DNA of 64,000 nt from Pseudomonas sp. UYIF39 (GCF_029963765.1 NZ_JALBYU010000002.1:310001-374000); one strand, 5' to 3'. Shown: positions 27,983-38,340, numbered from the stretch's first letter. Numbers and translations are program-made. Notes: generated from the sequence alone by a model not told the origin.

Positions 27983-28014
27983 TAAAAGGCCCCGCATATT
28001 GCGGGGCCTTTTCG
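27983..28014 (+). terminator. Rho-independent terminator of trxA
   Basis: AAAAGGCCCCGC-ATATT-GCGGGGCCTTTT is a perfect 8-bp GC stem with flanking A and T tracts. Confidence 0.92.
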
Positions 28015-28209
28015 TTATTCAGGGCTAGACGCTCCGAAACTCAGGTGGTACATTCGGCCCCGCACTGGTTTCTCCACTGCCCCCTGCTAGCCGTCGCCGA
28101 CGCACTCCTTTTCGAATAAGTACGCGATCCTGTCGCCTTCTCTGCGGCGCGGCCTCATTAAGCCAAAAGCTTAATTTCCCCCCTCCATAAATGATTACGT
28201 CATTCCTAT
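28015..28209 (+). promoter_or_regulatory. rho leader region with short overlapping ORF
   Basis: About 195 bp separate the trxA terminator from the rho ATG. No purine-rich Shine-Dalgarno is visible before rho; the stretch just upstream is C- and T-rich (TTTCCCCCCTCC at 28175-28186). A 10-codon ORF (28191-28223, peptide [10 protein letters not shown]) overlaps the rho start out of frame. In E. coli rho is autoregulated through its leader; whether the same happens here is inference. Confidence 0.45.
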
Positions 28210-29469
<1,260 letters not shown>

Positions 29470-29480
29470 GTCGAACGGGC

Positions 29481-29509
29481 CAAAAAGCCGGGGAAACCCG
29501 GCTTTTTGC
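29481..29509 (+). terminator. Rho-independent terminator of rho
   Basis: AAAAAGCCGGG-GAAA-CCCGGCTTTTT, a stem capped by a GAAA tetraloop, 12 bp after the stop codon. Confidence 0.92.
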
Positions 29510-29608
29510 TATCTGATTTTTGATGAACCGGCAGTTCGTGGTTCTGAATAGAGGGGTTCGGCGCTAAACTGCCACCCCCGAACGGCACGGCCAACACGAG
29601 GCTCACGC

Positions 29609-31075
29609 ATGCAGTATCGCGACTTGCGCGACTTTATCAGCGGCCTGGAAAAGCGCGGCGAACTCAAGCGCATCCAGGTTCCGGTGTCCCCAGTGCTCGA
29701 AATGACCGAGGTCTGCGACCGCACCTTGCGGGCCAAAGGTCCGGCCCTGCTTTTCGAAAAGCCCACGGGTTATGACATCCCGGTGCTCGGCAACCTGTTC
29801 GGCACCCCTGAGCGCGTGGCGCTGGGCATGGGCGCAGAGGCGGTCAGCGAATTGCGCGAGATCGGCAAGCTGCTGGCGTTCCTCAAGGAGCCCGAGCCGC
29901 CCAAAGGCCTGAAAGATGCCTGGTCCAAGCTGCCGATCTTCCGCAAGATCATCGCCATGGCACCGAAGGTCGTCAAAGACGCGGTCTGCCAGGAAGTGGT
30001 CATCGAAGGCGACGACGTCGACCTCGCTATGCTGCCGGTGCAGACCTGCTGGCCGGGCGATGTCGGCCCGCTGATCACCTGGGGCCTGACCGTCACCAAA
30101 GGTCCGAACAAGGATCGCCAGAACCTCGGCATCTACCGTCAGCAAGTGATTGGTCGCAACAAGGTCATCATGCGCTGGCTCAGTCACCGCGGCGGCGCGC
30201 TGGATTACCGCGAGTGGTGCGAGAAGCATCCTGGCCAGCCGTTCCCGGTGTCCGTGGCGCTGGGCGCTGACCCGGCGACCATTCTTGGCGCTGTAACGCC
30301 GGTCCCGGACAGCCTTTCCGAATACGCTTTCGCCGGCTTGTTGCGCGGCAACCGCACCGAGTTGGTGAAGTGCCGTGGCAACGACCTGCAAGTGCCGGCG
30401 ACTGCCGAGATCATCCTTGAAGGCGTGATCCATCCGGGCGAAATGGCCGATGAAGGCCCGTACGGCGACCACACCGGCTACTACAACGAAGTCGACAGCT
30501 TCCCGGTGTTCACCGTCGAGCGCATCACCCACCGCATCAAACCGATTTATCACAGCACCTACACCGGCCGTCCACCGGATGAGCCGGCGATTCTCGGCGT
30601 GGCGCTGAACGAAGTGTTCGTGCCGATCCTGCAAAAGCAATTCCCCGAGATCACCGACTTCTACTTGCCGCCTGAAGGCTGCTCGTACCGCATGGCCATC
30701 GTGACTATGAAGAAGTCGTATCCCGGCCATGCCAAGCGGGTAATGCTGGGTGTCTGGTCGTTTTTGCGACAGTTCATGTACACCAAGTTCGTTATCGTCA
30801 CTGACGACGACATCAACGCACGCGACTGGAACGACGTGATCTGGGCCATCACCACGCGCATGGACCCCAAGCGCGACACGGTGATGATCGACAACACGCC
30901 GATCGATTACCTGGACTTCGCCTCGCCGGTTTCCGGCCTGGGTTCGAAGATGGGGCTCGATGCCACGCATAAATGGCCGGGCGAAACCACTCGCGAGTGG
31001 GGCCGGGTGATCGTCAAGGACGAAGCCGTTACCCAGCGGATCGATGCCATCTGGAATCAGTTAGGAATAGATTGA
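29609..31075 (+). CDS. ubiD: 3-octaprenyl-4-hydroxybenzoate carboxy-lyase
   Basis: Prenyl-FMN-dependent decarboxylase of ubiquinone synthesis, 488 residues. It begins [22 protein letters not shown], the family start, and contains the conserved [19 protein letters not shown] segment and [16 protein letters not shown], which holds part of the conserved Arg/Glu/Glu network around the cofactor. The prenyl-FMN supplier UbiX is not in this window. The stop overlaps the start of the next gene by one base (TGATG), so a redox protein is translationally coupled to it. P. aeruginosa has the same arrangement. Confidence 0.96.
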   Translation: MQYRDLRDFISGLEKRGELKRIQVPVSPVLEMTEVCDRTLRAKGPALLFEKPTGYDIPVLGNLFGTPERVALGMGAEAVSELREIGKLLAFLKEPEPPKGLKDAWSKLPIFRKIIAMAPKVVKDAVCQEVVIEGDDVDLAMLPVQTCWPGDVGPLITWGLTVTKGPNKDRQNLGIYRQQVIGRNKVIMRWLSHRGGALDYREWCEKHPGQPFPVSVALGADPATILGAVTPVPDSLSEYAFAGLLRGNRTELVKCRGNDLQVPATAEIILEGVIHPGEMADEGPYGDHTGYYNEVDSFPVFTVERITHRIKPIYHSTYTGRPPDEPAILGVALNEVFVPILQKQFPEITDFYLPPEGCSYRMAIVTMKKSYPGHAKRVMLGVWSFLRQFMYTKFVIVTDDDINARDWNDVIWAITTRMDPKRDTVMIDNTPIDYLDFASPVSGLGSKMGLDATHKWPGETTREWGRVIVKDEAVTQRIDAIWNQLGID

Positions 31076-32043
31076 TGCGTGTAACCTTGCAGCCCTCCGG
31101 AGCAGTGCTACAGATTCTGCCCGGCGAGCGGATTCTCGATGGCGCTCGGCGTCTGGGCTTTGAATGCCCGCAAAGCTGTCGAAACGGCAATTGCCACGTG
31201 TGCGCCGCACTGCTGGTGGAAGGGCGGGTCGAACAGGAAGGCGGTGTGCGCGACCATGGCGAGTTCTACACTTGCATTGCAGAGCCGCTGGAAGACTGCA
31301 TCGTGCTGTGGGATGGCGTGCTCGCGCAGGGAGAATTGCCGGTGCGCAGCTTGTCGTGTCAGGTCATTGAATGCAGGGACGTCGGCGGCGATACCTGGCG
31401 TGTGCGTCTGCGAGCACCGGCCGGCAAGCCACCGCGTTATCACGCCGGTCAGTACTTGATGATCGAGCGCGAGAATGGTGATAAATCCGCGTTCTCCCTG
31501 GCCTCAGCCCCGCATGGCGGGCGTGATCTGGAAATCCATGTGCTGGCGCGCGAAAGCAGTGCGCTGAACCTGATCGACCAGTTGCAACGCAGCCCGATGG
31601 TGCGGATCGAAATGCCGTTCGGCGACACCCATTTGGCTGAGTTGCCGGACGGTCCGCTGGTGCTGATCGCTGCAGGCACCGGCATGGGCCAGATCCATAG
31701 CCTGATCGAACATTGCCGTGCCACGGGCTTCAAACATCCGGTGCATCTGTATTGGGGCGTGCGTCGTCCTGAAGATTTTTATGACATCGAACATTGGGAT
31801 GAATGGCTGAAACTGCCCAATCTATTCCTGCATAAAGTCGTCAGCGATCAATGCGGCTGGCGGGGGCGCTGCGGGATGTTGCATGAGGCGGTGTGTGAAG
31901 ACTTCACTGATCTGAAAGCCTTGCATGTCTACGCCAGCGGCTCTCCGGCCATGGTCTACGGCACGCTGGATGCTTTGGTCGAAGCCGGGATGGACGCTCA
32001 TCAGATGCGCGCCGATGTATTTGCGTACGCGCCGCGATCGTAG
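31075..32043 (+). CDS. 2Fe-2S ferredoxin / flavin reductase
   Basis: Electron-transfer protein of 322 residues. An N-terminal plant-type 2Fe-2S domain has ligand cysteines C35, C40 and C43 plus a fourth near 67 (an extra C31 lies just before). A ferredoxin-NADP reductase-like FAD domain (FSLASAPH, YHAGQYLMIE) and an NAD-binding domain (VLIAAGTGMGQIHSLIEH) follow. The ATG at 31075 overlaps the ubiD stop; a longer in-frame start lies inside ubiD. The family resembles AscD/phenol hydroxylase reductases. Coupling to ubiD suggests a role around ubiquinone or flavin supply, but this is inference. Confidence 0.9.
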   Translation: MRVTLQPSGAVLQILPGERILDGARRLGFECPQSCRNGNCHVCAALLVEGRVEQEGGVRDHGEFYTCIAEPLEDCIVLWDGVLAQGELPVRSLSCQVIECRDVGGDTWRVRLRAPAGKPPRYHAGQYLMIERENGDKSAFSLASAPHGGRDLEIHVLARESSALNLIDQLQRSPMVRIEMPFGDTHLAELPDGPLVLIAAGTGMGQIHSLIEHCRATGFKHPVHLYWGVRRPEDFYDIEHWDEWLKLPNLFLHKVVSDQCGWRGRCGMLHEAVCEDFTDLKALHVYASGSPAMVYGTLDALVEAGMDAHQMRADVFAYAPRS

Positions 32044-32057
32044 ATGGGCGAACCGTT

Positions 32058-32534
32058 CTAGAAGCGCACCCCGGTCGTCACCATGACGGCATTGAAGCCG
32101 AGCAACACCAGCTCGGCTGCCAGCGGTCCGTAGTGTGCACCGAGTGAAGGAATGATCACCGGCGCGACGCCGAAATGATTCAGGGGGATCTTGTCCTTGG
32201 ATTTGCCGCTGTAACCTTGTAGCAAACCGCCACTCAGTTTGAAGTACACGGGATAGTCGGCGCTCTCGTAGCGTTTGCCCGCATACGCATAAAATGAACG
32301 CTGGCTGAACGAGTTGCGAAAAGTTGCGCCACCAAACAACCAACCGGACGCTTGCTCACGCTCAAGGCCGATGAGGTCCTGATTGTTATTGTGGTCGGGG
32401 TCGTCGGAGTAGTGTTTGGTATAGACGCTGGTCTGCAAATACCAAGAGCCCGTGTCCTTCTCGGAGGTATCTTCTGCCCGCAACTGCTGCGCCATAAGCA
32501 CCAGAAGTAATCCGTAAATCCATGGTTTTTTCAT
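32058..32534 (-). CDS. Small putative outer-membrane barrel protein
   Basis: Secreted protein of 158 residues with a signal peptide (MKKPWIYGLLLVLMAQQLRA-ED). The mature part alternates aromatic and polar residues (SWYLQTSVYTKHYSDDPDHNNNQDLIGLE, RSFYAYAGKRYESADYPVYFKLSGGLLQGY) and ends VMVTTGVRF with a terminal Phe, as outer-membrane beta-barrels do. It resembles PagP-like or acyl-modifying small barrels in layout, but I cannot claim that identity. Homologues near glpT are sometimes labelled glycerol-3-phosphate transporter, for which I see no basis. It is convergent with the reductase gene, with a 14-bp gap. Confidence 0.7.
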   Translation of the reverse strand: MKKPWIYGLLLVLMAQQLRAEDTSEKDTGSWYLQTSVYTKHYSDDPDHNNNQDLIGLEREQASGWLFGGATFRNSFSQRSFYAYAGKRYESADYPVYFKLSGGLLQGYSGKSKDKIPLNHFGVAPVIIPSLGAHYGPLAAELVLLGFNAVMVTTGVRF

Positions 32535-32885
32535 CGGTCAGGCCTGTAAGGCAGTTTGGCTTGCGCCTGTGGGTGGTCGTTATACGCAATACATACTGCA
32601 ACGGACAGGCGGGAAAACTGAAGGATGTATAGGAAGTTTCTCCTAAGTGGGCTTTATCCTAGACGCGCTAATGCTTATGTATATTTCATTCGGGTATTTA
32701 AGAATTTTTCTAAATGATATTAGGGTATATGGGAAGGCCTTCAGCATTGGCGTTTGATTGCTTATGGCGGCTCCGGAAGGTCGACTGTCTCTTAGCACTT
32801 TTCGTTTTAGTATTACTGCTATATGTTCTATGACGTGAGTGTTGCTTATATTTTGTAATGATTGCAGGGCCGAAATTTCATCGCC
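32535..32885. other. AT-rich intergenic region
   Basis: This 351-bp divergent spacer is much richer in A and T (especially 32620-32860) than the flanking genes and holds no supported gene. It presumably carries promoters for the small barrel protein (minus) and the ChaC-like gene (plus). No terminator, repeat or RNA gene was recognised. Confidence 0.6.
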
Positions 32886-33554
32886 ATGAGTGCCATCGAA
32901 TCTGCTTTTTTGAATCTGGCTTACCCTCCGCGGCTCGATCTGGGGCCGCAGCTCACGCACGAACAATTGCTCAGCTCAATGCAGTCGACAATGGCGCGCC
33001 ACAAAGGCGGGCCGGTGTGGCTGTTCGCTTACGGTTCGCTGATCTGGCGTCCCGAATGCGCAGCGGTGGAGCGAGTGCGCGGTCGGGTGCATGGCTACCA
33101 TCGCGGTTTGTATTTGTGGTCCCACGAACATCGCGGCACGCCCGAAGTGCCTGGGCTGGTGTTCGGCCTGGATCGCGGTGGTTCTTGCAGCGGCTTCGCC
33201 TATCGCTTGCCTGAAGAACAACTTGAAGCCTCTCTTTACGCACTTTGGCAGCGCGAAATGCCATTCCCGTCCTATCGCCCACACTGGCTCAACTGCCGTC
33301 TTGAAGACGGGAGTCAGGTTCAGGCGTTGGGGTTTGTATTGGAGCGGCATCTGCCCAGCTATGCGGGCAACTTGCCGGATCACGTGCTGAGCCACGTGTT
33401 CGAAAACGCTTGCGGGCGTTACGGCACGACTCGCGATTATGTCGAGCAGACCGCACACGCCCTGCGTAGCCACGCCATGCCAGACCGGAATCTGGAGGCG
33501 CGGCTCAAGCGCTGCAAATCAAAGGCCGATCAGGCGATTGCTTCGCGACTCTGA
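32886..33554 (+). CDS. chaC: ChaC-like gamma-glutamylcyclotransferase
   Basis: Cytoplasmic enzyme of the ChaC family, which degrades glutathione to 5-oxoproline and Cys-Gly. The 222-residue product from the ATG at 32886 has the substrate loop [14 protein letters not shown] and the catalytic Glu candidate in LWQREMPF. A 40-residue N-terminal extension precedes the core. A TTG start 24 bp upstream is possible but less likely. The gene converges on glpT with a 25-bp overlap of the coding ends. Substrate preference is from the family. Confidence 0.88.
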   Translation: MSAIESAFLNLAYPPRLDLGPQLTHEQLLSSMQSTMARHKGGPVWLFAYGSLIWRPECAAVERVRGRVHGYHRGLYLWSHEHRGTPEVPGLVFGLDRGGSCSGFAYRLPEEQLEASLYALWQREMPFPSYRPHWLNCRLEDGSQVQALGFVLERHLPSYAGNLPDHVLSHVFENACGRYGTTRDYVEQTAHALRSHAMPDRNLEARLKRCKSKADQAIASRL

Positions 33555-34879
33555 CTGGCGACTTGTTTGTGCCACAGCGTTGGCGCAAGGAAGGCCATCG
33601 ACAGTAAGCATGCGCCGATCAGCAGCACGAAACCGCCGTCCCAGCCGAAGTGGTCCACGGTGTAGCCCATCGCTGCACTGGCCGCGACCGAACCACCCAG
33701 ATAACCGAACAGACCCGTGAAGCCCGCTGCCGTACCGGCGGCTTTCTTCGGTGCCAACTCCAGCGCTTGCAGGCCGATCAGCATCACCGGGCCGTAAATC
33801 AGGAAGCCGATCGAGACGAGCGCGATCATGTCGACTGTCGGGTTGCCCGCCGGGTTGAGCCAGTACACCAGGGTCGCAACAGTCACCAATGCCATGAACA
33901 CCATGCCGGTCAGGCCACGGTTGCCACGGAAGATCTTGTCCGACATCCAGCCACACAACAGCGTGCCCGGAATACCTGCCCATTCGTAGAAGAAGTAGGC
34001 CCACGAGGTTTTATCCACGGTGAAGCCCTTGGCTTCCTTGAGGTAGGTCGGTGCCCAGTCCAGCACGCCGTAGCGCAACAGGTAGACGAAGACGTTAGCC
34101 AGGGCGATGTACCAGAGCATTTTGTTGCGTAGCACGTATTTGACGAAGATTTCCTTGGCGCTGAATTCTTCTTCGTGGCTGGCGTCGTAGCCTTCCGGGT
34201 AGTCGTTCTTGTACTTCTCGATCGGCGGCAGACCCACCGATTGCGGAGTGTCGCGCATGGTGACGAAGGCAAACACTGCCACCGCCATGGCGACCGCCGC
34301 CGGCACATAAAACGCTGCGTGCCAGTCATTGAACAGGCCCATGCCGAGCAGGAACAGCGGGCCGATCAGGCCGCCACCGACGTTATGCGCCACGTTCCAC
34401 AAGGACACTACGCCGCCGCGTTCCTTCTGCGACCACCAGTGCACCATCGTCCGCCCACTCGGCGGCCAGCCCATGCCCTGAGCCCAGCCATTGATAAAGA
34501 GCAGGATGAACATGATGGTCACGCTGGACGTCGCCCAGGGCGCGAAGCCGAAAATGAACATCACGACGGCCGATACCAACAGGCCGAAGGGCAGGAAGAA
34601 ACGCGGATTGGAACGGTCGGACACGATGCCCATCAGGAACTTGGACAGGCCGTAGGCAATGGCGATGGCCGACAACGCCAGGCCCAGCTCACCGCGGGTA
34701 TAGCCCTCTTCGATCAGATAGGGCATGGCCAGGGAGAAGTTTTTGCGCAGCAGGTAATAGCCGGCGTAGCCGATAAAAATACCGGCGAAGATCTGCCAGC
34801 GAAGGCGACGGTAGGTGTTGTCTATTTTTTCTTCAGGCAATGGAGCCTGATGTGCGGCAGGACGAAAGAAAGCAAACAT
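33530..34879 (-). CDS. glpT: Glycerol-3-phosphate antiporter GlpT
   Basis: Inner-membrane MFS protein that exchanges glycerol-3-phosphate for phosphate, and also imports fosfomycin in relatives. The 449 residues hold 12 hydrophobic helices. The N-terminus [33 protein letters not shown] and the helix-1 segment [19 protein letters not shown] match the organophosphate antiporter family. [26 protein letters not shown] is the conserved loop containing binding-site residues. The end overlaps the convergent ChaC-like gene by 25 bp. In P. aeruginosa glpT has the same neighbours (ubiD and a quinone oxidoreductase). Confidence 0.95.
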   Translation of the reverse strand: MFAFFRPAAHQAPLPEEKIDNTYRRLRWQIFAGIFIGYAGYYLLRKNFSLAMPYLIEEGYTRGELGLALSAIAIAYGLSKFLMGIVSDRSNPRFFLPFGLLVSAVVMFIFGFAPWATSSVTIMFILLFINGWAQGMGWPPSGRTMVHWWSQKERGGVVSLWNVAHNVGGGLIGPLFLLGMGLFNDWHAAFYVPAAVAMAVAVFAFVTMRDTPQSVGLPPIEKYKNDYPEGYDASHEEEFSAKEIFVKYVLRNKMLWYIALANVFVYLLRYGVLDWAPTYLKEAKGFTVDKTSWAYFFYEWAGIPGTLLCGWMSDKIFRGNRGLTGMVFMALVTVATLVYWLNPAGNPTVDMIALVSIGFLIYGPVMLIGLQALELAPKKAAGTAAGFTGLFGYLGGSVAASAAMGYTVDHFGWDGGFVLLIGACLLSMAFLAPTLWHKQVASQSREAIA

Positions 34880-35127
34880 TCAAGAGCTCCAGATTTCTTG
34901 TTTTGACTGCGGATGCGAATGTTACAGTTTCGTTACCGAAAATAGCACCGGTTCGTATCGGCCAAATAGCGCAAATGCTGGAGATTGAATGTTCCTTTAT
35001 GAACATGTCGCTCAGGTATAAATGTAGGGCGTTGTGGGAAACGTTACTGGCAGGTCTTCATGACGCATTTCGCTCCAGGATAGGACGAGGCTTTGGGAAA
35101 TGTCCTTCGTTTGATTGGGAAGGAAGC

Positions 35128-35162
35128 GGTCTGAACAACTTCATTTGAAGTCCAGACCGCGT
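35128..35162 (-). terminator. Probable terminator of the quinone oxidoreductase gene
   Basis: A long hairpin (GCGGTCTG...CAGACCGC, with an inner ACTTCA/TGAAGT stem) lies 9 bp after the stop on the minus strand. Only a short T-rich tail follows, so termination efficiency is uncertain. Confidence 0.6.
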
Positions 35163-35170
35163 TATTGGGC

Positions 35171-36148
35171 TCAGCGAACCTGAACCACCACTTTCCCGAC
35201 TGCTTTGCGCTGGCCAAGATCATTGATTGCCTGCGCCGCATTGCTCAGTGGATACACCTGCGACACCAACGGCTTCAACTTGCCTTCGGCAAACCAGCCA
35301 AACAATTGCTGGAAGTTCGCCGCGTTGTCTTGAGGCTGGCGCTGGGCGAACGAACCCCAGAACACGCCGACCACCGCTGCGCCTTTGAGCAGCGCAAGAT
35401 TGACCGGCAACTCAGGGATGCGACCGCTGGCAAAGCCCACCACCAGCAGACGGCCGTTCCAGGCAATGGCGCGGATGGCCTGGTCGAACAGGTCGCCGCC
35501 CACCGGGTCGTAGATCACGTCGGCGCCCTGGCCATCGGTCAGGCGCTTGATTTCGTCCTTGAGACTGGTTTCGCTGTAGTTGATCAGCTCATCGGCGCCG
35601 GCAGCTTTGGCCACCGCGAGTTTTTCGGCGCTGCTGGCGGCGGCGATTACGCGGGCGCCCATGGCTTTGCCGATTTCCACGGCGGCCAGACCGACACCGC
35701 CGGAAGCACCGAGTACCAGCAAGGTTTCACCCGGTTGCAGGTTGCCCCGTTGCTTGAGCGCGTGCATCGAAGTGCCATAAGTCATGCTGAACGCGGCGGC
35801 GGTGTTGAAGTCCATCGATGGCGGGATGGGCAGCACGTTGTAGCCCGGCACCGCGACCCGTTCGGCGAAACTGCCCCAGCCGGTCAGCGCCATGACCCGA
35901 TCGCCGACCTTAAGGTGGCTGACCTTTTCGCCTACTTCGCTGACCACGCCAGCCGCTTCGCCACCCGGGGAAAAAGGGAAGGGCGGTTTGAACTGATATT
36001 TGCCCTCGATGATCAGCGTATCCGGGAAATTCACCCCGGCGGCGTGCACGTCCAGCAGGATTTCATTCTTCTTCGCGACAGGGCTGGCGACGTCTTCCAG
36101 CACCAGCGATTCGGCAGGGCCGAAGGCTTTGCACAGCACGGCTTTCAT
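35171..36148 (-). CDS. NADPH:quinone oxidoreductase (zinc-independent MDR family)
   Basis: Cytoplasmic reductase of the Qor-type medium-chain dehydrogenase superfamily, 325 residues from the ATG at 36148 (MKAVLCKAFGPAESLVLEDV). The GroES-like N-terminal domain has GVNFPDTLIIEGKY and PFSPGGEAAGVV. The Rossmann domain has VLGASGGVGLAAVEIGKAMGA. Zinc-ligand cysteines of alcohol dehydrogenases are absent, as expected. The start fits a GGAATAG site; an upstream in-frame start at 36238 is unlikely. It is divergent from the FliL-like gene. The true substrate is unknown. Confidence 0.92.
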   Translation of the reverse strand: MKAVLCKAFGPAESLVLEDVASPVAKKNEILLDVHAAGVNFPDTLIIEGKYQFKPPFPFSPGGEAAGVVSEVGEKVSHLKVGDRVMALTGWGSFAERVAVPGYNVLPIPPSMDFNTAAAFSMTYGTSMHALKQRGNLQPGETLLVLGASGGVGLAAVEIGKAMGARVIAAASSAEKLAVAKAAGADELINYSETSLKDEIKRLTDGQGADVIYDPVGGDLFDQAIRAIAWNGRLLVVGFASGRIPELPVNLALLKGAAVVGVFWGSFAQRQPQDNAANFQQLFGWFAEGKLKPLVSQVYPLSNAAQAINDLGQRKAVGKVVVQVR

Positions 36149-36298
36149 CAGGGCTATTCCTTTGGGAGTGATGGCCGATAAGTGTAGGTGTGTGAGTCGA
36201 TGGGTCAACGAGCATGCCCGGCCCTGATAGTCAGCCATAAGCTTGTGCTTGAGCGGCGGGTCGTTATGCTAGGCCGCAAACCGGATAAGGAGCGAATT

Positions 36299-36706
36299 GT
36301 GAAAGCGTGGATCATGTTGTTGCTGGCCCTGTCTCTGCCTGTGGCAGCGATGGCCGAAGAAGCCAAAGAAGGTGCAGCTCCGAAGGTCAATTACATCACC
36401 CTGAGCCCGCCGTTCGTGGGCAACTACGGGCTGGACGGGACGCCGAAGCTCAAGGTCTACAAGGCCGATGTGGCGTTGCGAGTGACCGGTGATGAGGCGA
36501 CCAAACTGGTGAAAGCCAACGAACCGTTGATTCGTAATCAACTGGTGGCGTTGTTTGCCCAGCAGACTACCGAAGCGATGAACAACGTCGAGGCCAAGGA
36601 AAAGCTGCGTCAGGAAGCCCTTAAACAGACCCAGCAAATCATGAATGACGAAACCGGCAGCCCGGTGGTTGAGGATCTGTTGTTCAACAACCTGATCATC
36701 CAGTGA
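36299..36706 (+). CDS. FliL-like exported protein
   Basis: Protein of 135 residues starting at a GTG with AAGGAG six bases upstream. It has an N-terminal signal or anchor segment (VKAWIMLLLALSLPVAAMA-EE) and a C-terminal domain like the flagellar basal-body protein FliL (ITLSPPFVGNY, LKVYKADVALRVTG, ENDLLFNNLIIQ-type ending). No flagellar genes surround it, so this is one of the stand-alone FliL-like proteins; P. aeruginosa carries one at this position. It may act in the envelope rather than the flagellum. A REP-type inverted repeat follows. Confidence 0.8.
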   Translation: MKAWIMLLLALSLPVAAMAEEAKEGAAPKVNYITLSPPFVGNYGLDGTPKLKVYKADVALRVTGDEATKLVKANEPLIRNQLVALFAQQTTEAMNNVEAKEKLRQEALKQTQQIMNDETGSPVVEDLLFNNLIIQ

Positions 36707-36731
36707 GTCTTGGCTTGTCTGATTAATTGCC

Positions 36732-36802
36732 AAGATCGCAGCCTTCGGCAGCTCCTACGCCGAGCGCGGTTCCCTGTAGGAGCTGCCGAAGGCTGCGATC
36801 TT
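36732..36802. repeat. Long inverted repeat, REP class 2
   Basis: AAGATCGCAGCCTTCGGCAG... at 36732-36757 is matched by its exact complement at 36777-36802 (26-bp arms, 19-bp spacer). A near-identical element lies at 44761-44836. It may also help terminate the FliL-like transcript. Confidence 0.9.
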
Positions 36803-36812
36803 TTGGCGCCCG

Positions 36813-37262
36813 TCAGCGTAACGCAATAACTGCAGCCCATTGCTCAGCGGTCACCGGCATCACCGACAGTCGCGAGCCTTTCTGCACCAGCGGCATCTCG
36901 GCCAGCGCCGCCTGCTGTTTCAGATAATCCAGCTTAAGCACTTTGGGAAACGTCTCGACATGCGCGACATCGATCGCGCTCCAGGCGTTTTTCTCTGCCG
37001 TGGCCTTCGGATCGTAGTAATGACTCTCCGGCTCCAGCGCCGTCGGGTCCGGATACGCGGCTTCGACGATCTTTGCGATCCCGGCGATCCCCGGTTCGGG
37101 GCAACTGGAGTGATAGAAGAAAAACTCGTCGCCCACGGCCATGGCCCGCAGAAAGTTACGCGCCTGATAGTTGCGAACCCCGTCCCAGCGCGCTTTGCCA
37201 AGCGTCTCCAGGCCCTTGATCGAGAGCTCGTCGGGCTCGGATTTCATTAGCCAATAAGCCAT
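36813..37262 (-). CDS. EVE domain protein
   Basis: Cytoplasmic 149-residue protein consisting of one EVE domain, a PUA-like fold expected to bind modified bases in RNA or DNA. It begins MAYWLMKSEPDELSIKGLE, the classic WLMKSEP start of the family. ARNFLRAMAVGDEFFFYHSS and the late PLVQKGSRLSVMPVTAEQWAAV are also conserved. GGAGC precedes the ATG. It is a stand-alone EVE protein in a stable core location, so a defence role is not suggested by context. The substrate is unknown. Confidence 0.93.
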   Translation of the reverse strand: MAYWLMKSEPDELSIKGLETLGKARWDGVRNYQARNFLRAMAVGDEFFFYHSSCPEPGIAGIAKIVEAAYPDPTALEPESHYYDPKATAEKNAWSAIDVAHVETFPKVLKLDYLKQQAALAEMPLVQKGSRLSVMPVTAEQWAAVIALR

Positions 37263-37463
37263 GGTTTTTGCTCCTTGCGAAGTGGGTGGGCAAGTTGTCG
37301 GGGAATTTTATGACAAACCGACGGTCGGTTGACGCCAGCGTTTGCGTGTCGGTTCACGTTGTCGCAAAATGCCGGCCTTCTAAGCTTGACGCTGCTGCAC
37401 GGCCTACACCTACAACGGAAACCGCTGCTGTCATCGTGTTGATGTGCCTTTGGGGGGCAATCG

Positions 37464-37616
37464 ATGAAACGCAAACCGGATTTACTATGGATTTTGGTTA
37501 TTTTGTTTGGCCTGGGCGTCGTGACCACCGGCTATGCCCAAAGCCTGTGGAGCAACAAGACCGACGCTCCGATCGAAATCGCGCAGCAACAACAGCCATC
37601 GGCCTTCAAACGCTGA
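37464..37616 (+). CDS. 50-residue single-helix membrane peptide
   Basis: Short gene: ATG at 37464, TGA at 37614-37616. The peptide starts MKRKPDLLWILVILFGLGVV and contains one hydrophobic helix (about 7-26) after a positively charged head. A Gln-rich polar tail ends PSAFKR. GGGGGGCAA upstream provides a weak ribosome site. The shape (basic start, helix, polar tail) and fit between flanking genes support a real small membrane protein, or a secreted peptide if cleaved after TGYAQ. I do not recognise a family. Confidence 0.6.
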   Translation: MKRKPDLLWILVILFGLGVVTTGYAQSLWSNKTDAPIEIAQQQQPSAFKR

Positions 37617-37650
37617 AACTGTCTTCGGACGCTGCTGATTCCAGTGGCGT

Positions 37651-38256
37651 CTAGCCGGCGAAATACCACGCCTTGTCTGTCACCGTTCCCTGTAGCGGCA
37701 CATCCCAGCTCGCTTGAGCCAATCGTTCGACCTTCTGACATTCATGGGCCAGCCCCAATAGCGTCGGCTTGCGCCAGTTTTTACGTCGCGCCAGGTACGC
37801 CAGGCTTCGATCATAGAAACCACCGCCCATGCCCAGGCGTCCGCCGACATCGTCAAATCCCACCAATGGCAACAGCACCAGATCGAGCGCCCAGACTTTG
37901 CGTTGCCGGGCGAGGTTGTGCCGGGGTTCGAGAATACGAAAGCGGTTGGGTTTCAGTTTTTCGCCGGGACGAATTCGCTGGAACACCATTTTGGTTCGTG
38001 GCCAGGCGCTGAGCACCGGCAGATACGTCGCCTTGCCCCGACGTTGAGCCGCACGCAGCAAAACACGCGGATCGATTTCACCGTCAGTGGGCAAATAGAG
38101 AGAGATATGTTTTGCGCGGCGAAACAGCGGATGCTGGGCCAATTGCTTGTACAGCCCGCGAGCAGCCTGGCGTTGCTGACTGGGAGTCAGTGCGCGGCGG
38201 GCCTTGCGCAGCATGCGTCGAAGTTGCGGGCGGGGCAGCAGCGCAGGTTCGGTCAT
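37651..38256 (-). CDS. ygfA: 5-formyltetrahydrofolate cyclo-ligase
   Basis: ATP-dependent cytoplasmic enzyme converting 5-formyl-THF to 5,10-methenyl-THF, 201 residues. It begins MTEPALLPRPQLRRMLRKARRAL and contains the family's LYLPTDGEIDPRVLL, LDLVLLPLVGFDDVGGRLGMGGGFYDRSLAYL (nucleotide and folate site) and a GLAHECQ ending. It lies downstream of 6S RNA on the same strand, an arrangement conserved from E. coli (ssrS-ygfA) to Pseudomonas. A strong hairpin between them should stop most 6S read-through. Confidence 0.95.
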   Translation of the reverse strand: MTEPALLPRPQLRRMLRKARRALTPSQQRQAARGLYKQLAQHPLFRRAKHISLYLPTDGEIDPRVLLRAAQRRGKATYLPVLSAWPRTKMVFQRIRPGEKLKPNRFRILEPRHNLARQRKVWALDLVLLPLVGFDDVGGRLGMGGGFYDRSLAYLARRKNWRKPTLLGLAHECQKVERLAQASWDVPLQGTVTDKAWYFAG

Positions 38257-38296
38257 GGATTCGGGCTTCGGCAGTGCGGGTACATAAAGCGTACCC

Positions 38297-38335
38297 GTAA
38301 AAAAGCCGATGCCGGTATTTAAACCGGCATCGGAC
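38297..38335 (-). terminator. Terminator downstream of 6S RNA
   Basis: On the minus strand TCCGATGCCGGT-TTAAAT-ACCGGCATCGG is followed by CTTTTTT. It lies just after the 3' end of 6S RNA and before the cyclo-ligase gene. Confidence 0.9.
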
Positions 38336-38340
38336 TGGAA

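Noticed and set aside
36813..37262. EVE protein as part of a defence system
   Set aside because: EVE domains occur in modification-dependent defence, but this one is stand-alone in a conserved core region with no nuclease or methylase nearby.
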